Shown: positions 10,577 to 18,948 of the stretch, piece by piece | Position numbering within the stretch: position 1 is the first letter of the stretch | Layout of the letters: each line of letters begins with the position of its first letter | Assembly (NCBI GenBank): GCA_016184115.1 | Contig: JACPDH010000001.1 | Location: forward strand, 1-64,000 | Source of the DNA: Acidobacteriota bacterium | GTDB taxonomy: Bacteria; Acidobacteriota; Thermoanaerobaculia; Gp7-AA8 | Direction of reading: 5' to 3' | Length of the DNA stretch: 64,000 nucleotides | Program-made: the position numbers and the translations under genes | The notes under the pieces: generated by a model | Database searches by the model: none | Seen by the model: only the letters and a program-made list of their open reading frames with translations | Told to the model about the DNA's origin: nothing

Positions 10577-10787
10577 TTTTCCGCAGTTTTTTCCACAGCC
10601 TAACCGCCATTCCCCGCAGCTTCCCATCAGCATTTCCCCTGCCGATTCACAGGGTTGCGACTCCGCGTCTCCTCATGTTTTCCGAAGGAAACCCGCGACG
10701 CGAACACGCGCAAACCCTGCTCGCCGAAGCCAGACTGGCGATTCCTGTGGAAAACGCTCTGCTGCCTCAACACGCGACTTTTCCGCA
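10577..10787. promoter_or_regulatory. Cluster of DnaA-box-like 9-mers
   Basis: Two 9-mers match TTWTNCACA exactly: TTTTCCACA at 10589-10597 and its reverse complement at 10746-10754. Two near-matches, TTTTCCGCA, lie at 10577-10585 and 10779-10787. The stretch has no gene and separates the nrdJ promoter from the end of the next gene. A small palindrome, ATTCCC-GCA-GGGAAT, is at 10544-10558. DnaA control of nrdAB is known in E. coli; a link here is speculative. Confidence 0.35.
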
Positions 10788-10807
10788 GTCCCCGTGTGAG
10801 TGGAGCG

Positions 10808-11311
10808 TCAACGCGGACCCCTCACGGTCTCGTCAAACTCCCGCAGTTTGTCTTCCGCGGGATGGCTCAAAAGGAGCGCGGAGAGCGATGCGAGGCCGAG
10901 CGGCACGAACATCCATGGTGTCCCCGTGACGAAGGCGAGGACGAGTCCCATCACTCCGGCAGACTCGCAGAGCGCGAACCGAATCATCACCGCTTGCATG
11001 ACCGAAGCGGTCAGTACGAAGGGCGCTCCCGGCTGCTGAGGCGGCGTCAGCGGATCACGGGCCTGTCGTGCCCGCAGCATGATTCCCGGCAACACGAATC
11101 CTGCAGCAATCGCCCCGAAACCGGCGAGATGAAGCGCGATCACGAGAGGGTCTGCGAAGAAATCGCCGCGCTGGAAGCCTTCACGCTCACTCACAGTCGC
11201 GCGCGAGACGAGGAATGCTACAACCCCGTAGACGATGACCGAAATGCACATCGCAACCCAAATCAGCCGAAGAGACTGAGGCTTCGGCACGACTCCGCTC
11301 GATCCGTTCAT
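10808..11311 (-). CDS. Hypothetical membrane protein, 167 aa
   Basis: Four hydrophobic segments are visible (about residues 15-37, 55-78, 98-120 and 123-145), with short charged loops and a soluble C-terminus ending DEKL-type acidic/basic residues. No family is recognised; the helix pattern resembles small integral proteins of the DUF type. It is divergent from the UbiA gene with about 100 bp between starts, so a shared promoter region is likely. The ATG at 11311 has no strong Shine-Dalgarno sequence. Confidence 0.6.
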   Translation of the reverse strand: MNGSSGVVPKPQSLRLIWVAMCISVIVYGVVAFLVSRATVSEREGFQRGDFFADPLVIALHLAGFGAIAAGFVLPGIMLRARQARDPLTPPQQPGAPFVLTASVMQAVMIRFALCESAGVMGLVLAFVTGTPWMFVPLGLASLSALLLSHPAEDKLREFDETVRGPR

Positions 11312-11410
11312 CGCGAATGCCCTCCGCGCGCAATCGTAGCAGGATCATCGCGGGAGTCGGCGACTCCGCCGCTTGATCTTTCCCTCACGCGGCGACACAC
11401 TTCCGGCGCC

Positions 11411-12388
11411 TTGAAACGCTACGCTGACCTCGCTCGCCCATTCACACTTCTGCCGCCGCTGCTCGGCATCATCTCCGGCGCGATCTGCGCGTGGGGATCG
11501 GCGCACAATCCCGATCCTTCGCGAACGCTCACTGCGAGCGTGATCCTCACGGTCGTGCTCGGCTCGCTCTGCGCGTCGTTCCTCAACGCCGCGTCGAACG
11601 CGATCAACCAGATCGCCGACCTCGAGATCGACAGAATCAACAAGCCGGCACGGCCGCTCGTCACCGGCGCGATGTCTCTACGGAGCGCCTGGAATACGAC
11701 ACTCGTCTGGTATCTGCTCGCAATCGTTCCGACGTGGCTCGTCGTCGTCTACCCGTATCAGAGCTGGGGAGCAAAGCTCCTTGCACCACTCAGCGCCCAT
11801 GAGTGTTTCTTCATCTACCTCGCGGGCCTCGTCTTCACGTTGGTCTACTCGCTGCCGGAGCTCGGGCGCACGAAGCGCTATGGCATCTGGGCAAACGTCA
11901 CGATTGCCGTCCCTCGCGGTTGCCTGCTCAAGGTTGCCGGTTGGTCGATGGTGGCGCGTGTCTCCTCGAGCGAACCGTGGTTCATCGGTTCGATCTTCAT
12001 GCTCTTCCTCATCGGAGCCGCCTCGACGAAAGACTTTTCCGACATGGAAGGGGACCGCGCGGGAGGCTGCATCACACTGCCAATCAAGTACGGGGCACGC
12101 CGCTCGGCACAGATCATGGCGCCTTTCTTCGTTCTCCCCTGGCTCCTGATGCCCGTCGGCGCGCTGCTCCGCGACCCCTTCGCTCCCGGTCTCACGGTCC
12201 TCACGGGCAACGCCGTCGTCCTCTCTGCTCTCGGTGTCGGCCTCGCGCTTTGGGGCGGCTATACGTCGTGGCTCCTCCTTCGCAATCCCGACGAGCTGAC
12301 TTCGACGGAGAACCACCCGTCGTGGCGGCACATGTACCTGATGATGATGACCGCGCAGGTCGGCTTCGCGGTGGCGTACCTGGTGTAG
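11411..12388 (+). CDS. UbiA-family prenyltransferase
   Basis: A polytopic membrane enzyme of about 325 residues with both UbiA aspartate motifs: N66-x3-D70-x3-D74 within NQIADLEIDRINKPARP, and KDFSDMEGDRAGG in the second half. These bind the Mg-diphosphate of a polyprenyl donor. The TTG at 11411 is used because there is no ATG or GTG nearby in frame and homology-like sequence starts directly (KRYADLARPFTLLPP). The acceptor is not readable: the KDFSDMEGDR form is shared with chlorophyll synthase-like and geranylgeranylglyceryl phosphate synthase-like members, and no quinone pathway genes flank it. The reading frame stays open far upstream but that part looks non-coding. Confidence 0.8.
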   Translation: MKRYADLARPFTLLPPLLGIISGAICAWGSAHNPDPSRTLTASVILTVVLGSLCASFLNAASNAINQIADLEIDRINKPARPLVTGAMSLRSAWNTTLVWYLLAIVPTWLVVVYPYQSWGAKLLAPLSAHECFFIYLAGLVFTLVYSLPELGRTKRYGIWANVTIAVPRGCLLKVAGWSMVARVSSSEPWFIGSIFMLFLIGAASTKDFSDMEGDRAGGCITLPIKYGARRSAQIMAPFFVLPWLLMPVGALLRDPFAPGLTVLTGNAVVLSALGVGLALWGGYTSWLLLRNPDELTSTENHPSWRHMYLMMMTAQVGFAVAYLV

Positions 12389-12409
12389 GTGCAGCCGTCC
12401 GAACACAAT

Positions 12410-12505
12410 GAACGCAGAACGCAGAATGCAGAAGTTCGAATGTAGAAGTTGACTACTGGCCACCCTTTTCTTCATTCGACGTTCTGCGCTCTGCATTCTG
12501 CGTTC
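12410..12505. repeat. Heptad-repeat element B (two arms)
   Basis: Left arm 12410-12451 is six 7-nt units (GAACGCA, GAACGCA, GAATGCA, GAAGTTC, GAATGTA, GAAGTTG). Right arm 12471-12505 is five units (TTCATTC, GACGTTC, TGCGCTC, TGCATTC, TGCGTTC). TGCATTC and TGCGTTC are exact reverse complements of GAATGCA and GAACGCA, so the arms can fold into a cruciform around a spacer of about 19 nt. Confidence 0.9.
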
Positions 12506-12568
12506 GTTGTTTTCCGCCGTCCCGTCGGCTGCAGTTTCGCATCGTGCCTCTGGCCTGCATTAACGCGC

Positions 12569-12574
12569 TACACT
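12569..12574 (+). promoter_or_regulatory. Putative -10 element placed for a leaderless NYN-LOTUS transcript
   Basis: TACACT lies exactly 6 nt before the ATG at 12581 and there is no Shine-Dalgarno sequence. If it is a -10 hexamer, transcription would start at or beside the A of ATG. The -35 is weak. Confidence 0.35.
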
Positions 12575-12580
12575 ACCGCC

Positions 12581-13396
12581 ATGCCACAGCGTCCGGACAA
12601 CAACGACGAGCTCGTCGTCGCGGCGCCGCGCGCGACCATCGCCGACGCGAAGATCGCGCTCTTCATCGACTTTGAGAACATCGCGCTCGGCGTCCGACAG
12701 GCGAACTATCAGAAGTTCGACATCAACCTTCTCCTCGAGCGCCTCGTCGACAAGGGGAAGATCGTCGTCAAGCGTGCCTACTGCGATTGGGACAAGTTCC
12801 CCGAATACAAACGGGAGTTTCACGAGGCGGCCATCGAGCTGATCGAAATTCCGGCACGTCAGTACTCGGGCAAAAACTCCGCGGACATCCGCCTCGCGGT
12901 CGACGCGATGGACATGTCGTGGTCGAAGGAGCACATCTCGCTCTTCGTCGTCGCCTCGGGTGACTCCGACTTCTCCCCGCTCGTCTCGAAGCTGAAGGAG
13001 AATGACAAGTTCGTGATCGGCGTCGGCGTGAAGAACTCGTCGAGTGCGCTTCTGATCGACAACTGCGACGAGTTCATCTTCTACGAAGACCTCGTGCGCG
13101 GCCTCGACCGGACGCCGGCCGTCGCGGCCAAAGACAAGAAGCAGGCGGAGGCCTTCCGCCTGCTCATCGAATCGATCAAGGCTCTCATGCGCGAGAACAA
13201 GGAGATCCTCTGGGGCTCGATGGTCAAACAGACGATGGTGCGCAAGCGGCCTGCATTCAACGAGGAGTACTACGGTTACGACACCTTCAGCGACCTGCTC
13301 GAGGACGCGCAGAACGCAAACCTGATCAAGATCAAGAAGGACGTGAAGTCGGGATCGTACGTGATCACCGGGTTCGCACAGACGGCGGCGAAATGA
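12581..13396 (+). CDS. NYN domain protein with C-terminal OST-HTH/LOTUS-like domain
   Basis: 271 residues. The N-terminal half is a PIN-like NYN domain (LabA/DUF88 group): KIALFIDFENIALGVRQ near residue 25, DIRLAVDAMDMSW and SGDSDFSPLVSKLKE supply the acidic metal-binding residues of a putative RNase. The C-terminal part, about residues 190-265 (AFRLLIESIKALMRENKEI to KSGSYVI), looks like an OST-HTH/LOTUS RNA-binding domain, a pairing seen in other NYN proteins. The start at 12581 is preferred over the longer frame because the upstream codons run through heptad element B. The stop codon overlaps the first unit of heptad element C. Likely cytoplasmic; substrate unknown. Confidence 0.85.
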   Translation: MPQRPDNNDELVVAAPRATIADAKIALFIDFENIALGVRQANYQKFDINLLLERLVDKGKIVVKRAYCDWDKFPEYKREFHEAAIELIEIPARQYSGKNSADIRLAVDAMDMSWSKEHISLFVVASGDSDFSPLVSKLKENDKFVIGVGVKNSSSALLIDNCDEFIFYEDLVRGLDRTPAVAAKDKKQAEAFRLLIESIKALMRENKEILWGSMVKQTMVRKRPAFNEEYYGYDTFSDLLEDAQNANLIKIKKDVKSGSYVITGFAQTAAK

Positions 13397-13550
13397 ATGC
13401 GGAGTGCGGAATGCGGAGTGCGGAATGGAGCACCCGCGCGATCACTGACGCAGGCAATTCCACACTGGGTTGCCAATTCAACACGCGGCTCGGAATGGCT
13501 CCCCTGCCGGGTTTCGCCATTCCGCGTTCCGCACTCCGCATTCCGCATTG
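13395..13550. repeat. Heptad-repeat element C (two arms)
   Basis: Left arm 13395-13429 reads GAATGCG, GAGTGCG, GAATGCG, GAGTGCG, GAATGGA. Right arm 13516-13550 reads GCCATTC, CGCGTTC, CGCACTC, CGCATTC, CGCATTG. CGCATTC and CGCACTC are exact reverse complements of the left units. The spacer is 86 nt. The left arm begins inside the stop codon of the NYN gene; the right arm ends 10 nt before nadB. Confidence 0.9.
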
Positions 13551-13560
13551 CCTTTAGATC

Positions 13561-15225
13561 ATGCCTAAACTCCGCAATCGCTCCCACTACCCCGTCCTCA
13601 TCATTGGCACCGGCATCGCCGGGCTCACGTCCGCCTGGGTGCTCGCGCAATCGGGCGTCAAGGTGCTGCTCGTCACGAAGACGACCGACCCCGCAGATTG
13701 CAATACGTTCTGGGCGCAGGGCGGGATCATCTACAAGGGCACGAATGACTCGGCGGCGAAGCTCATCGAGGACATCATTCACGCGGGAGCCGGGCTCTCA
13801 GGGGAGGAGGCGGTCAAGACGCTCGCCGTCGAAGGACCGAAAGTCGTCCGTAAGCTCCTCATCAAGGAGGTGAGGGTGCCGTTCGACAAGACGGACGAAG
13901 GAGAGCTCGACCTGACGCAGGAAGGGGCGCACTCGGTCTCGCGCATCATTCATGCCGGCGACGCCACCGGACGCGCAATCGAGATCTCTCTCCTCAACAG
14001 GGTGAAGAAGGAGCCGAACGTCAGGCTCATCACCGACATGACGGCGATCGACCTTCTGACCACGCACCACCATCCTCACGACGTTCAGATTCGTTACGGG
14101 CTCCCGAACGAGTGCGTCGGCGCTTACCTTCTCGACAACAAGACGAATGAAGTCTGCACGGTTTTCGCCGACTACACTGTGCTTGCCACTGGGGGCGTGG
14201 GGCAGATCTTCCTTCACACGACGAACACCCGGGCTGCGATCGGTGACGGCGTCGTGATGGCTCACCGTGCCGGCGCGCGGATCATGAATACGGAGTACGT
14301 TCAGTTCCACCCGACCGCGCTCTACGACAAGAAGGCGAATCACTTCCTGATCTCCGAGGCGCTCCGCGGCGAAGGAGCACGCCTTCGAAATCAGAAAGGC
14401 GAGTATTTCATGGAGAAGTACTCGCCCTCGCTGCGCGACCTTGCTCCACGCGACATCGTCGCACGCGCGATCGTCGAGGAGATGACGATCTCGAAGGACG
14501 ACTTCGTCTACCTCGACCTCGCCTCCTCGTACAACGGCGACGAGCCGATACCGGAGCGCTTCCCTAACATCGCGAAGGCGTGCGCCGATATCGGGGTCGA
14601 CATCGAGAAAGAGCCGATCCCGGTCGTCCCCGCCGCCCACTACTTTTGCGGCGGCATTCTCTGCAATGGCTCGGGAGAAACGACGCTCTCGCGGCTCTAC
14701 GCGATCGGTGAAACGTCCTGCACCGGCGTTCACGGCGCGAACCGGCTCGCGTCGACCTCGCTACTCGAGGGCCTGACCTGGGGCTACCATGCGGCACTTT
14801 CGATCAAGGGACGGTTCGGCCACGCAGGCCCCGAGGCTGGCTCAGCGGGATCGAAGGCCCCCGCCGTGCGCCGCTCGCCGCTGCCGGGCGTGGGCGCCGT
14901 CCCGGCGTCGAAGTTTCAGAGCATCCCCGACTGGAAACAACCTGGCTCGATGAGTCGCGAAGACCCGGCGTTGATCCTGCAGGACTGGACGACGATCCAG
15001 CACACGATGTGGAACTACGTCGGCATCGTGCGAACCTACGAGCGCCTCAAGCGCGCCGTTGCCGACATGCGCGAGCTCGGCAATCGCCTTGCGAAGTTCT
15101 ACCACGAGTCGACGATCTCGAAAGACATCATCGAGCTGTTCCACGGCCAGTACATGGCCGCACTGATTGCGAATGCCGCGCTGAAGAATCCGGAATCGCG
15201 TGGCGCCCATTTCAGGAAGGAGTGA
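13561..15225 (+). CDS. nadB: L-aspartate oxidase
   Basis: 554-residue FAD enzyme that oxidises L-aspartate to iminoaspartate in de novo NAD synthesis. Visible are the dinucleotide fold VLIIGTGIAGLTSAW (residues 12-26), the TFWAQGGI segment, the active-site stretch EYVQFHPTALYD, ISEALRGEGARL, and VPAAHYFCGGI with the GETSCTGVHGANRLAS motif. The C-terminal helical domain (MWNYVGIVRTYERL) is complete. It stands alone: nadA and nadC are not adjacent. Heptad elements lie on both sides (13395-13550 and 15225-15348). Confidence 0.92.
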   Translation: MPKLRNRSHYPVLIIGTGIAGLTSAWVLAQSGVKVLLVTKTTDPADCNTFWAQGGIIYKGTNDSAAKLIEDIIHAGAGLSGEEAVKTLAVEGPKVVRKLLIKEVRVPFDKTDEGELDLTQEGAHSVSRIIHAGDATGRAIEISLLNRVKKEPNVRLITDMTAIDLLTTHHHPHDVQIRYGLPNECVGAYLLDNKTNEVCTVFADYTVLATGGVGQIFLHTTNTRAAIGDGVVMAHRAGARIMNTEYVQFHPTALYDKKANHFLISEALRGEGARLRNQKGEYFMEKYSPSLRDLAPRDIVARAIVEEMTISKDDFVYLDLASSYNGDEPIPERFPNIAKACADIGVDIEKEPIPVVPAAHYFCGGILCNGSGETTLSRLYAIGETSCTGVHGANRLASTSLLEGLTWGYHAALSIKGRFGHAGPEAGSAGSKAPAVRRSPLPGVGAVPASKFQSIPDWKQPGSMSREDPALILQDWTTIQHTMWNYVGIVRTYERLKRAVADMRELGNRLAKFYHESTISKDIIELFHGQYMAALIANAALKNPESRGAHFRKE

Positions 15226-15348
15226 TTTCGAATTTCGAATTTCGAATTTCGAATTTCTTCAACTCGAGCTGAACACGCCAATATGGCGACAAGCTGTGAA
15301 TATCCAACAACTTGCGGAGCAAATCCGAAATCCGGAATCCGAACTCCG
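15225..15348. repeat. Heptad-repeat element D (two arms)
   Basis: Left arm 15225-15259 is four exact ATTTCGA units plus ATTTCTT, beginning on the last base of the nadB stop. Right arm 15321-15348 is AAATCCG, AAATCCG, GAATCCG, AACTCCG. In the matching phase the right unit TCCGAAA has reverse complement TTTCGGA, one base from the left TTTCGAA, so pairing is imperfect. The rest of the interval to 15480 holds only the leader of the next gene. Confidence 0.8.
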
Positions 15349-15480
15349 CGATGCTCCCTGTGACGGCCCGCACTAGCGAAACCTCCGCCGGTTCGGGATG
15401 ATGCTCGCCGGAGAACAGCCCGACCCGCCAATTGTCCGGCCCCGCTCCGGACCGGGAACGAGGGCATCACGGAGGAACCG

Positions 15481-16281
15481 ATGAAACAATTCGTTCTGGC
15501 GATTGCGATCGCCGCCACCGTCAGCGGCTGCGCCAAGAGCGCAGACGCCGACAAACCCGCAGCGCCGACGACCGGTGCAGCGACCGCCGAAGCGAACGCT
15601 TCGGTTGCCCCCGCACCAGGAACGATCACCGGCAAGGTGCTCGAGACGATGAGCTCGGGCGGCTACACCTATATTCGCATCGAAGCCGCGTCGGGCGAGA
15701 CCTGGGCCGCGGTCGGTGAGACGGACGTCAAGGTCGGATCGACGATCAGCGTGTCGCCGCAGATGACGATGACCGACTTCGAGTCGCCGACGCTCAAGCG
15801 CACGTTTGCGTCGATCGTCTTTGGCACGTTAGGCGACGGTGCAGCAGCGCCACGCGGAGGAATGCCTCCCGCAATGGCTGCGGCGATGGGCGGCACGATG
15901 GGAAGCGATCCCCACGGCAGCATGGGCGGCGCAGCGCCCACACCCGAGCTCGCGAACGTCAACGTTGCAAAGGCCGATGGACCCGACGCGAAATCGATCG
16001 CCGAGATCTGGGCAAACAAAGATGCGCTCAAAGGCAAGCGCGTGGTCGTTCGCGGTGTTGTCGTGAAGTACTCGGCGAACATCATGGGCAAGAACTGGAT
16101 GCATCTGCGCGACGGATCCGGATCCGCCGAGAAAAGGAATGACGACATCACCGTCACGACGACCTCAGTCGCTGCAAAGGGCGACACGGTCGTCGTCACC
16201 GGCACGATTGCGACGCAGGTCGAGATCGGCGCCGGTTACGCGTACGACGTCATGATTGAAGACGCGAGCGTTGCGAAGTAG
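15481..16281 (+). CDS. Lipoprotein with two OB-fold-like domains
   Basis: 266 residues. A signal peptide with lipobox (TVSGC, Cys at about residue 17) predicts a lipid-anchored periplasmic protein. Two OB-like beta segments are visible: GTITGKVLETMSSGGYTYIRIEA (about 48-70) and GKRVVVRGVVVKYSANIMGKNWMHLRDGSG (about 185-215) to the C-terminus. They are separated by a Gly/Met/Ala-rich linker (residues 120-145). The second resembles the NrfJ/tRNA_anti-like OB domain of periplasmic proteins. GGAGGA precedes the ATG. Function unknown; ligand or metal binding is possible given the Met/His linker, but that is a guess. Confidence 0.75.
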   Translation: MKQFVLAIAIAATVSGCAKSADADKPAAPTTGAATAEANASVAPAPGTITGKVLETMSSGGYTYIRIEAASGETWAAVGETDVKVGSTISVSPQMTMTDFESPTLKRTFASIVFGTLGDGAAAPRGGMPPAMAAAMGGTMGSDPHGSMGGAAPTPELANVNVAKADGPDAKSIAEIWANKDALKGKRVVVRGVVVKYSANIMGKNWMHLRDGSGSAEKRNDDITVTTTSVAAKGDTVVVTGTIATQVEIGAGYAYDVMIEDASVAK

Positions 16282-16296
16282 CTCGCAGGTCGAGTT

Positions 16297-16384
16297 TTCC
16301 GTCCGTGAATTGGGCGCAGTTGCCCCGAATTCACGGACGGAACACGAGTGGCTGGTCAACGGGGGCACGGTACGCCGTGCCCCC
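16297..16384. terminator. Two strong hairpins between convergent genes
   Basis: Hairpin 1 (16297-16342): a 15-bp perfect stem TTCCGTCCGTGAATT with its complement, plus an inner GGGC/GCCC. Hairpin 2 (16361-16384): a 10-bp perfect stem GGGGGCACGG/CCGTGCCCCC around TACG. No long T-run follows either. They lie between the lipoprotein and porin gene ends, so a terminating or mRNA-protecting role is plausible. Confidence 0.6.
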
Positions 16385-16490
16385 AAGCACTTGCATCGAT
16401 GCTGAAGTCTCGATTCGCGCGGCGCGGGTGACTGGCGGGAACCGCCGCCGCGAACGCACATCCTGGGCCCGGATTGTTTCGTAGGGCTCG

Positions 16491-17636
16491 TCAGTCGAGG
16501 GTCAGCACCGTGCGGACGCCGAAGAGCAACGCGTCGCGCACATGCCTGCCGCCAGCGGGCGCCATGACGAATTGCACGTCGGGTACGATTGCCATCCGCT
16601 CGGTGAGCTGAAACTTCCAGTTGAGCTCGACGGTCGTCTCCGCGCTCGTTCCCATCCGCGCGCTCATCTCGCGAGAGAGGCTGGCCCGCGCGATCCCGAA
16701 GGCGAGCTCGTCATCCGGCCGCGATCGCACGATCGCCTCCAGCCTAACACCGGCGCCAACGTACTCGCGGACCGGGCCCGACCCTTCGAGTGCGCGTCCC
16801 GCTCGGATGAACCCGCCCACCGTTCGTCCGCCGCTCAGCTGGTGCACGCCCTCCGCGAGCGCGTAGACACCGCCAATCGCGTCGTTGTGATCGCGGCTAC
16901 CGTGAGCCTCGAAGCGCCAGACACCTACGGCGAGCTTGGGCGATCCGACAGGCCCGAACGACTCTCGAGTCCAGCCTCCCTCCACAGCGCCGAACGTTCC
17001 ATCCAGCTCGCGACCAGAAACGGCGTCGGGCTCAGGGAATGGCACGTCCTTCCAGCCGCCCGCGATCGCGTACATCCCGCTGGTTCCTGCGACACGGAGT
17101 CGTAGCCCTGGATACGACCGAGGAAAGATCGAGGGGCCGGCCTGGCTGACGTCAGGGCCTACACCGAACGAGCTGTTGAGAAGTCCTGCGGCGGTCTCCG
17201 CAACGTCGAATTCCGCGTTGAAGTCGCTGTACCCGACGAGGATCGACGCGCGCGATCCGATCGACTGCTCGATCCAGGCCTCGAAGATGCGCAAATCGTC
17301 TCCCGCCTCGATGTTGCTCGCAACCTGAAGATCACCCGCAAGTTCGGAGAAACTGTCGCCAAAGGTGCCGAGCACATTCAGCCTGCCGTGCGTTCCCTTG
17401 CGCCGGCCCGCAACCTCCGAGTCATAGTCGAGCGTCAGGCTCAGTTTGCCGATGAACGCATTGCCGGTCGAATCGCCGCCGCGGGCGACACGCAGCGCAT
17501 CGAGGATTAACTCCGCCCCCGGATCGATGCCGGCAGGGAGCCCTTCCACGCTCTGGCCGAACGCACTCCCGCAGAGGGCCAATAGCGTGAAATGTAACGC
17601 AATAACAGAGGAAAGCGGGTGTCGGCGATAGCTCAT
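16491..17636 (-). CDS. OprB-type carbohydrate-selective porin family protein
   Basis: 381 residues from the second ATG (17636), chosen because TGAGG lies 6 nt upstream; the first ATG at 17648 has no proper ribosome site. A signal peptide (RRHPLSSVIALHFTLLALCG, cut after AFG) is followed by beta-rich sequence. The segment LLNSSFGVGPDVSQAGPSIFP and the repeated Gly/aromatic strands are typical of OprB porins. The chain ends FGVRTVLTLD. It should form an outer-membrane channel, perhaps for sugars or polyols. A palindrome resembling a Fur-type site lies just upstream. Confidence 0.8.
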   Translation of the reverse strand: MSYRRHPLSSVIALHFTLLALCGSAFGQSVEGLPAGIDPGAELILDALRVARGGDSTGNAFIGKLSLTLDYDSEVAGRRKGTHGRLNVLGTFGDSFSELAGDLQVASNIEAGDDLRIFEAWIEQSIGSRASILVGYSDFNAEFDVAETAAGLLNSSFGVGPDVSQAGPSIFPRSYPGLRLRVAGTSGMYAIAGGWKDVPFPEPDAVSGRELDGTFGAVEGGWTRESFGPVGSPKLAVGVWRFEAHGSRDHNDAIGGVYALAEGVHQLSGGRTVGGFIRAGRALEGSGPVREYVGAGVRLEAIVRSRPDDELAFGIARASLSREMSARMGTSAETTVELNWKFQLTERMAIVPDVQFVMAPAGGRHVRDALLFGVRTVLTLD

Positions 17637-17651
17637 GTGCGACCTCATCTC

Positions 17652-17666
17652 TGAGAACTATTCTCA
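17652..17666. promoter_or_regulatory. Fur-family-like palindrome before the porin gene
   Basis: TGAGAACTATTCTCA is an inverted repeat 15 nt before the chosen porin start. It matches the 7-1-7 core TGATAATnATTATCA at 11 of 14 positions by hand. Fur, Zur or PerR binding is possible; other palindromic operators would look similar. Confidence 0.35.
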
Positions 17667-17806
17667 ACACGAGCCCGCCCCAACGATGCGACACCGGTCA
17701 CACGAAGGCGTGATCGCCACGGAGCCGAAGAGCCGTGATCCTGCTGCTGCGCCAGTTCTCCTCTCCCTCCGCTCGCCCGTCGTCCCGTGCTTTAATACCG
17801 CCGACG

Positions 17807-18838
17807 ATGCACGACGAGCGGATACTCTCGGCAGAGGCGGTGGACGACGACCAGACGGTCGAGCTCTCGCTGCGACCCCGCCTTCTGCGGGAGTACATCG
17901 GCCAGCAAAAAGTGAAGGACAACCTCGAGATCTCGGTCTCGGCGGCGCGCAACCGCCGCGAGACGCTCGACCATGTCCTGCTTTTCGGCCCGCCCGGACT
18001 CGGGAAGACGACACTCGCGAACATCATCGCGAACGAGATGAACGCCGGGATCAAGACGAGCTCGGGGCCGGTGATCGAGAAAGCGGGCGACCTCGCGGCG
18101 ATCCTCACGAACCTCGAGGAAGGCGACGTCTTCTTCATCGACGAGATTCACCGGCTTGCGCCGCAAATCGAAGAGATTCTCTACTCCGCGATGGAAGACT
18201 TCCGGCTCGACGTAATCATCGGGCAGGGCGCAGGAGCCAGAACCGTGAAGATCGAGATCCCTCGCTTCACGCTCATCGGCGCGACGACACGAGCGGGGCT
18301 GTTGACCGCGCCTCTCCGGGCGCGCTTCGGGATCGTTCACCGGCTCGATTTCTACGACGCCGATGCGCTCACCGTGATCGTCGAGCGGTCTGCCGACATT
18401 CTCGGCATTGTGGCGACTCGAGATGGGGCCGTGGAGATTGCACGCAGATCGCGAGGTACGCCGCGAATCGCGAACAGGCTGCTACGGCGCGTCCGCGACT
18501 TCGCCGAGGTGCGGCATGACGGCGGAGTCTCGCTCGACGTGGCAAATAAGGCGCTCGAGATGCTCGAGGTCGACGAGTACGGACTCGACGAGATCGACAG
18601 GAAGATCATCGGCGCGGTCATCGAGCGGTTCGGCGGCGGTCCTGTCGGCGTTGGTTCGATCGCGTCGTCGATCGCCGAAGACAAGGGAACGATCGAAGAC
18701 CTTTACGAGCCATACCTGATCCAGATCGGATTCCTGCAGCGTACGCCTCGAGGCCGCGTCGCGACACCGCAGGCGTATGCGCACCTCGGCTATACCGGCC
18801 GCGCCGGCTCGGCTCCGCCGCAGAACAAGTTGTTTTGA
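17807..18838 (+). CDS. ruvB: Holliday junction branch-migration ATPase RuvB
   Basis: 343 residues, normal length. AAA+ motor that with RuvA drives Holliday junction migration in recombination repair. Walker [12 protein letters not shown] (61-71), Walker B DEIHRL, sensor region [18 protein letters not shown] and the C-terminal winged-helix [16 protein letters not shown] are all present. The ATG at 17807 gives the usual N-terminus ([11 protein letters not shown]); a TTTAAT hexamer 10 nt upstream could be its -10 with almost no leader. The last 17 residues, [17 protein letters not shown], recur at 21161-21218. Confidence 0.95.
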   Translation: MHDERILSAEAVDDDQTVELSLRPRLLREYIGQQKVKDNLEISVSAARNRRETLDHVLLFGPPGLGKTTLANIIANEMNAGIKTSSGPVIEKAGDLAAILTNLEEGDVFFIDEIHRLAPQIEEILYSAMEDFRLDVIIGQGAGARTVKIEIPRFTLIGATTRAGLLTAPLRARFGIVHRLDFYDADALTVIVERSADILGIVATRDGAVEIARRSRGTPRIANRLLRRVRDFAEVRHDGGVSLDVANKALEMLEVDEYGLDEIDRKIIGAVIERFGGGPVGVGSIASSIAEDKGTIEDLYEPYLIQIGFLQRTPRGRVATPQAYAHLGYTGRAGSAPPQNKLF

Positions 18839-18948
18839 GCTGGACGCTGCCATCCCCGACGCTCGGCCGTCGATCGCGAACGACCCTTGCCCCCTGACCA
18901 GTACCCTGTCCCCAACGTTCGCTTGTGTCGAACCGTACCAGTTTCTCG

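Noticed and set aside
10577-10787. Replication origin (oriC)
   Set aside because: Only two exact DnaA-like boxes, no AT-rich unwinding region and no dnaA or dnaN nearby.
10655-11410. N-terminal extension of the UbiA frame
   Set aside because: It is Arg/Pro/Ser-rich and lies opposite the minus-strand membrane protein gene; the UbiA core starts at the TTG at 11411.
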